Shown here: positions 33,605 to 37,198 of the stretch, piece by piece
Numbering within the stretch: the first letter of the stretch is position 1
How the letters are laid out: every line of letters begins with the position of its first letter
DNA from: Rhizonema sp. PD37
Lineage (GTDB): Bacteria; Cyanobacteriota; Cyanobacteriia; Cyanobacteriales; Nostocaceae
Direction: 5' to 3'
DNA: 37,198 bases
Assembly: GCA_029379215.1 (NCBI GenBank)
Contig: JAQYWO010000051.1
Location: 1 to 37,198, forward strand
The notes under the pieces: model-generated
The model's input: only the letters and a program-made list of their open reading frames with translations
What the model was told of the DNA's origin: nothing
Database searches by the model: none
Program-made: the position numbers and the translations under genes

Positions 33605-34843
33605 TTAACTAGAATAGTTCTTCCATACAGTCGGAAGTGATGGCGCTAAAGCTCCGGTAAAGTTGGAACCTGTAGTATCTGCCGATGTCCAAGTAGCGTT
33701 CTGACCTGTTGAATTATTGCGCCAGAAGATATCAGTTCTGCCATCGCCATTGAAATCCCCAAACCCAAAGTCCTGAGTCCAGTCTGTGCTAAGTGTGGGT
33801 AGAGAGTAGCCAGTGGGATTGGTGCCCGTCGTGTTGTCCGATATCCAAACAGCGTTATCACCTGTTGAAGTATTGCGCCAGAACACATCAGTTTTGCCGT
33901 CACCGTTGAAATCGCCAATCTTAGGAGTCCAAGCTGTGCCCAGCGATGGTTCAGTATACCCAGTCGCGTTTGCTCCATCAAAAATCCAATAGGCGTTCTC
34001 ACCTGTTTGACTATTCCGCCAGAGGATGTCACTCTTGCCATCACCGTTGAAATCGCCAACGTTCAGAGTAAAGTTAGAATCAAGTGTTGGCTGAACTTTC
34101 ACGTCGAAATTTCCCTGTGTTGCGTCATTTTCGATCCAAGTCTGGTTCTCACCAGTTTGACTATTGCGCCAGAAGATATCTGCCCTACGATCTCCGTTCA
34201 AATCGACAATAGTCGGAGTCCACGCTATGGGAATACTGCCTATTTGATTTTTAGATGAAATGGTTGTGCCATCCATCAGCCAGATTTGGTTGTCACCGGT
34301 TGTACTATTGCGCCAGAGAATGTCTGTCTTGTTATCACCATTGAAATCGGCGAGGGTAGGAGTCCAACCAGAAAGACTATCTATATTTTGTGAGGCATCT
34401 GTGGCGTTAGTGATGGTAGAGCCATCCATCAGCCAAATTTTGTTCTCACCAGTGGCGGAGTTATTCCAGAAAATGTCGCTCTTGCCATCTCCGTTAAAAT
34501 CAGCAAAGCTAAAACTCCAATTGCTGTCTAGTGTCTGTAGATAAGCTCCTGTGGTATTACTACCATTCTCCAGCCAAACAGCATTATTGCTGGTGGAATA
34601 TGGATCGCCACCTTGATTTGATGGATTGCGCCAAAAAATGTCGCTCTTACCATCGCCATTGAAATCTGGAAACGGTTTGGTGAATAGCGTATTAGGATTG
34701 ACGGCTGCTTGTATTTGAGGTTGGCTAGACGAAGAACTCCCATTTTGAAGATCTGTGGTTAACAGATTACCCTGTGATTGAGTGCCAAGAGTGGTTGGTA
34801 CTTGGGTAGTTGATACCAGTTGCTGATTAGGATCTAGAGGCAT
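33605..34843 (-). CDS. FG-GAP/VCBS seven-repeat protein, paralog B
   Basis: This 412-residue protein (ATG at 34843) has the same architecture as paralog A: a short Ser/Gln/Thr-rich N-terminus (MPLDPNQQLVSTTQ), then seven repeats with DFNGDGKSD-type calcium loops, IFWRN and TGENxxW-type strands. One loop is degenerate (VDLNGDRRAD), so it may not bind calcium. An ATT-type codon upstream at 34873 would add ten residues, but the shared M-x-x-DPN start argues for 34843. No signal peptide is visible. The two genes are in tandem and on the same strand, which indicates a duplication. Their repeats differ clearly, so the duplication is not recent. Function is likely extracellular adhesion or binding (inference). 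Confidence 0.9.
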   Translation of the reverse strand: MPLDPNQQLVSTTQVPTTLGTQSQGNLLTTDLQNGSSSSSQPQIQAAVNPNTLFTKPFPDFNGDGKSDIFWRNPSNQGGDPYSTSNNAVWLENGSNTTGAYLQTLDSNWSFSFADFNGDGKSDIFWNNSATGENKIWLMDGSTITNATDASQNIDSLSGWTPTLADFNGDNKTDILWRNSTTGDNQIWLMDGTTISSKNQIGSIPIAWTPTIVDLNGDRRADIFWRNSQTGENQTWIENDATQGNFDVKVQPTLDSNFTLNVGDFNGDGKSDILWRNSQTGENAYWIFDGANATGYTEPSLGTAWTPKIGDFNGDGKTDVFWRNTSTGDNAVWISDNTTGTNPTGYSLPTLSTDWTQDFGFGDFNGDGRTDIFWRNNSTGQNATWTSADTTGSNFTGALAPSLPTVWKNYSS

Positions 34844-34971
34844 GACATTCGAGTATAAACAATAACGAATCATTAACTCTCTTATTTAAATTAATACCAA
34901 GAAAATGTCAAGTACAATACAAAATATTCACATTGATTTCATTATGAGGAAGATTAAAGTGAAGTTAGGAC

Positions 34972-34992
34972 ATAGGAGTTAGGAATTAGGAA
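34972..34992. repeat. GTTAGGA-type tandem repeat
   Basis: Related units GTTAGGA, CATAGGA, GTTAGGA and ATTAGGA occur in tandem with slight drift. They are typical spacer repeats in this kind of genome. Confidence 0.65.
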
Positions 34993-34994
34993 TC

Positions 34995-35024
34995 GTAGAG
35001 ACGCGCTGTTGTCAGCGTTTCTAC
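34995..35024. repeat. Hairpin GTAGAGACGC / GCGTTTCTAC
   Basis: Nine of ten bases pair across a ten-base loop. It directly follows the tandem repeats and is probably a palindromic interspersed repeat. Confidence 0.6.
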
Positions 35025-35526
35025 AAGAATTTATTTCTTCTATCTCTTGTTTAACCGCACTTAAATTCAGCCACGGTGCTGTCAGGGCTGGGATCAAACC
35101 CCTAGCACTAGTACAGTCCAGCAGAAATAACCACACAGTTGAAAACAGCTTAAAATCTAGTCTATGTATTTTTCTCGGCTGTCTCCGGTGTTAACGTCTT
35201 ACAATCTAACTGTTTTATCTTCGCTACTGCGTACTAATATCTATCTTTTGGATGAAAGGCGAGCCCGTTTCACTCACTGATTGTGTCTTTGGAAATATTT
35301 CCTTTTTAGTATTTGTAATTTATTGACTTACGAAATGCCATAAAATTGGTCTACAATTCATCGGCAATTGGTTTCTCGAATTATTCTTTGCTGGTTTGTC
35401 TCTCACATAGTGACGCTACTTCTATCTTTTAAATTGCAAAAATTGCTAGAAAGAGGCAGGATAGGGGTTGAATGGTGTAAGCAGACAATTCAAATCTGGA
35501 TAACTTTAGATACAAACTTTTCAGTT

Positions 35527-36033
35527 ATGAAAACGTTAGACCCTCAGAATAAAAATTCTTCTCCAATCCCTATTTTCATCACCCTATTCGCGTTTCTACT
35601 TTTGTCGCCAGTCAGCACTGCTGTTGCAGCACAAGTCCCAACTAATCATTCTGCTAAAATGTCTTCATTCAGCCTAAGTACGCAAAAGTGGAATAACCGG
35701 GTGCTGCTCATCTTTGCGCCGTCTTCGCAAAGTCAGGCGTATCAACAGCAAATGCGACTGTTTGCCCAACACAAACCAGGTTTTTCCGAGCGAGATCTAG
35801 TTGTCGTGCGAGTATTGACAGAAGGAACGAGTTATGCACATGGGCGGCAAATAGACGAAGCTTCTGCTACTAGATTGCGCGATCGCTTCGGTATTGGCAA
35901 AGGAGATTTTCGCGTGATTTTGGTAGGCAAAGACGGTGGCACAAAACGTCGTGACAGTAATCCCATCCAAGCAAGCGCCATTTTTAATGAAATTGATGCC
36001 ATGCCCATGCGACGACAAGAAATGCGACGATAA
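35527..36033 (+). CDS. Secreted DUF4174-type thioredoxin-like protein
   Basis: This 168-residue protein (ATG at 35527) begins with MKTLDPQ and a hydrophobic stretch (PIPIFITLFAFLLLSP, about residues 14-29) with AVAA as a likely cleavage site, so it is exported to the periplasm or outside. The rest resembles the DUF4174 fold, a thioredoxin-like domain without the CxxC motif: WNNRVLLIFAPSSQSQAYQQ at the strand-turn, DLVVVRVLTEG, and DFRVILVGKDGGTKRR near the C-terminus. The upstream frame to 35368 would add 53 residues before the signal peptide, which is implausible. The function of DUF4174 is unknown. It is monocistronic in this window. Confidence 0.85.
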   Translation: MKTLDPQNKNSSPIPIFITLFAFLLLSPVSTAVAAQVPTNHSAKMSSFSLSTQKWNNRVLLIFAPSSQSQAYQQQMRLFAQHKPGFSERDLVVVRVLTEGTSYAHGRQIDEASATRLRDRFGIGKGDFRVILVGKDGGTKRRDSNPIQASAIFNEIDAMPMRRQEMRR

Positions 36034-37198
36034 GGATTCTTCTCTTAAAACCGTGGTGGAAGCCTCCTCAATTACGGATTAATCCGGAGCAACTTCCCCG
36101 CTTCTTCGCCCTTGCTTACGCAACGAGTCGCTTGATAGTCATTGGCATTAGAGCGGCTAGAGTAAGGGCATCCTGGGAATGAAAAATTAAATAATAAAAA
36201 AGCTTTATTACTGCCAATTATTTTTATACACACATAAGATATGAAAGTTACGTAAAGAAATTGTGTGTATTCTTTGAAAGTTACTTATTAGTAGTAAACT
36301 ATAGCCAAGAGGTAAAAATTCTGATGCTAATGGGAGAAATCTGAGTTTTCACGGGAAGTCATCAAATCACGAAAAAGCATGGTTTTTCCACAAGCTGATT
36401 GTCAAGAATTTGTATTCTTGACAATCAGCAACGTAGAAATCAGGGGTTGCGAAACCCTAAAATACCATTTTCAGGATGCCGTGAAAAGTCAGGGGAGAAA
36501 TCGGCGGCGTAAGAGTTTTATAACGATCTATCGTTTAACGTTCTTTGTAATTGTTAAATTTGTTTTGTATTGCAGTTATTTAGGTGGCAAAAAATCTGTT
36601 GTATACAATCGTGTATTACAGTCAAAACAAGCTAATCAACTTCTCATATCGCCGTTTTCGCATGGCGGTTGGATGTTTTTAATATATTGCTTCAGTGACA
36701 AGCGACTTCGAGGAAGGTGACAAAACGTTTTGTTCGTTACTTGTTAAAAACTTGTGCAATTATCGACAAAATCCCTCCTTGAGTTTAGGCGATCGCCTTT
36801 GAGAATAATGCTTGCAATAAGCTTCTGATTAAATCTTCCTGGTTTCACCACAAAAGACTGGACGACTTTCAATTTGTATGATAGAAAAAGAAGAATCTGT
36901 TTGTCGTTATTCCAATTTTCACTTGCGTAATAGTTGTAACGTTGTTTATTCACCTCTTATAAAATGTAATTAGTGAGAGAACCTGTTCAGCGATGAATTA
37001 TTGAATTCTTAGCGATGATTACGTATAACTTGTAAGGGTTATATATAAGTTTGTTAAATGTTTACATAACTTAATATATGACTGAGCGCTGACTGCGTAA
37101 ATCTGAATGCTTAGGAGGTAAGTGTCAAAACTTGCTTAGTTATTTGATTAGTAAGTGTGTACGTTTTATTTCAGCTATTCAACAAAATACTACTTAGT
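36034..37198. other. Terminal spacer, no supported gene
   Basis: This 1.17 kb AT-rich segment holds a perfect 15-bp hairpin (36395-36428) but no ORF with recognised features. A 113-codon plus-strand ORF at 36379-36720 crosses the hairpin and looks accidental. A 69-codon minus-strand ORF at 36744-36953 has no supporting features. Confidence 0.55.
36395..36428. repeat. Perfect 15-bp hairpin with 4-base loop
   Basis: CTGATTGTCAAGAAT (36395-36409) and ATTCTTGACAATCAG (36414-36428) are exact complements with a TTGT loop. No T-run follows on either strand, so it is likely a palindromic repeat and not a terminator. Confidence 0.8.

Larger units (their letters stand above)
34844..35526. other. Spacer with small repeats
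   Basis: This 683-base spacer holds GTTAGGA-type tandem repeats (about 34972-34992), a GTAGAGACGC / GCGTTTCTAC hairpin (34995-35024), and no convincing ORF. The TATACT-like box just above 34843 could be part of the FG-GAP B promoter. Confidence 0.5.

Noticed and set aside
33646..34059. 137-codon ORF inside the second FG-GAP gene
   Set aside because: It is a shadow in another frame of the repeat-coding DNA; the repeat pattern makes long false frames likely.
36379..36720. 113-codon plus-strand ORF
   Set aside because: It runs through a perfect hairpin and has an unlikely cysteine- and aromatic-rich composition with no family match.
36744..36953. 69-codon minus-strand ORF
   Set aside because: No ribosome-binding site, no known features, AT-driven composition.
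1..37198. CRISPR array, tRNA, rRNA or complete insertion sequence
   Set aside because: I found no regularly spaced repeats with unique spacers, no cloverleaf and no transposase ORF in the window.

Overview
The window looks like chromosomal DNA of a filamentous, probably heterocyst-forming cyanobacterium (Nostocales type). Evidence in the sequence: many copies of the HIP1 octamer GCGATCGC, fairly low GC, AT-rich spacers full of short tandem repeats (units such as CTGCCCT, CAGCACT, GGGAGCA) and small inverted-repeat elements, and cyanobacterial gene families. I could not run searches, so all family names come from motifs read by eye.

Layout. (1) 1-3680: an FAD monooxygenase on the minus strand, a 1.5 kb repeat-bearing spacer, and a plus-strand hexapeptide acyltransferase. 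(2) 3847-19819, all minus strand: a Wzx/Wzy-type exopolysaccharide locus. In transcription order it holds a cysteine-motif protein of unknown function, a Wzc-like co-polymerase/tyrosine kinase, a Wzx flippase, a GNT-I-like glycosyltransferase, a GT4 enzyme, a Wzy polymerase, a GT2 enzyme, an exostosin-like protein, two more GT4/GT1-type enzymes, a WecG/TagA-type enzyme, a GH10 glycanase with an export signal, and the initiating polyprenyl-phosphate sugar-1-phosphate transferase. Wza and Wzb are not in the window. A terminator at 8744-8778 and a hairpin pair at 7297-7399 suggest at least three transcription segments. (3) 19820-20622: an AT-rich spacer with a structured segment ending in a minus-strand terminator, either a small RNA or an attenuated leader of the polysaccharide locus. 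(4) 20623-26100: a Uma2-family protein, aspS, a small gene pair whose second member is cut by an in-frame TAG, and a frameshifted htpX. (5) 26150-30698: a coiled-coil protein of unknown function and a NitT/TauT-type ABC transporter (ATPase with C-terminal extension plus duplicated permease, no binding protein). (6) 31253-34843: two paralogous seven-repeat FG-GAP/VCBS propeller proteins separated by 1.2 kb of repeats. (7) 35527-36033: a secreted DUF4174-type protein, followed by 1.2 kb with no convincing gene.

How the genes work together. The polysaccharide locus has the parts for lipid-linked repeat assembly (initiating transferase, about seven glycosyltransferases), flipping (Wzx), polymerisation (Wzy) and chain-length control (Wzc). 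The GH10 enzyme could trim or remodel the exported glycan, and the acyltransferase beside the locus could decorate it. The most notable observations are two neighbouring conserved genes that each carry one disabling change (amber codon at 23750-23752, frameshift near 24925-24945), the structured RNA candidate upstream of the polysaccharide locus, and several small mobile or palindromic repeat elements. I saw no complete transposase, CRISPR array, tRNA or rRNA.
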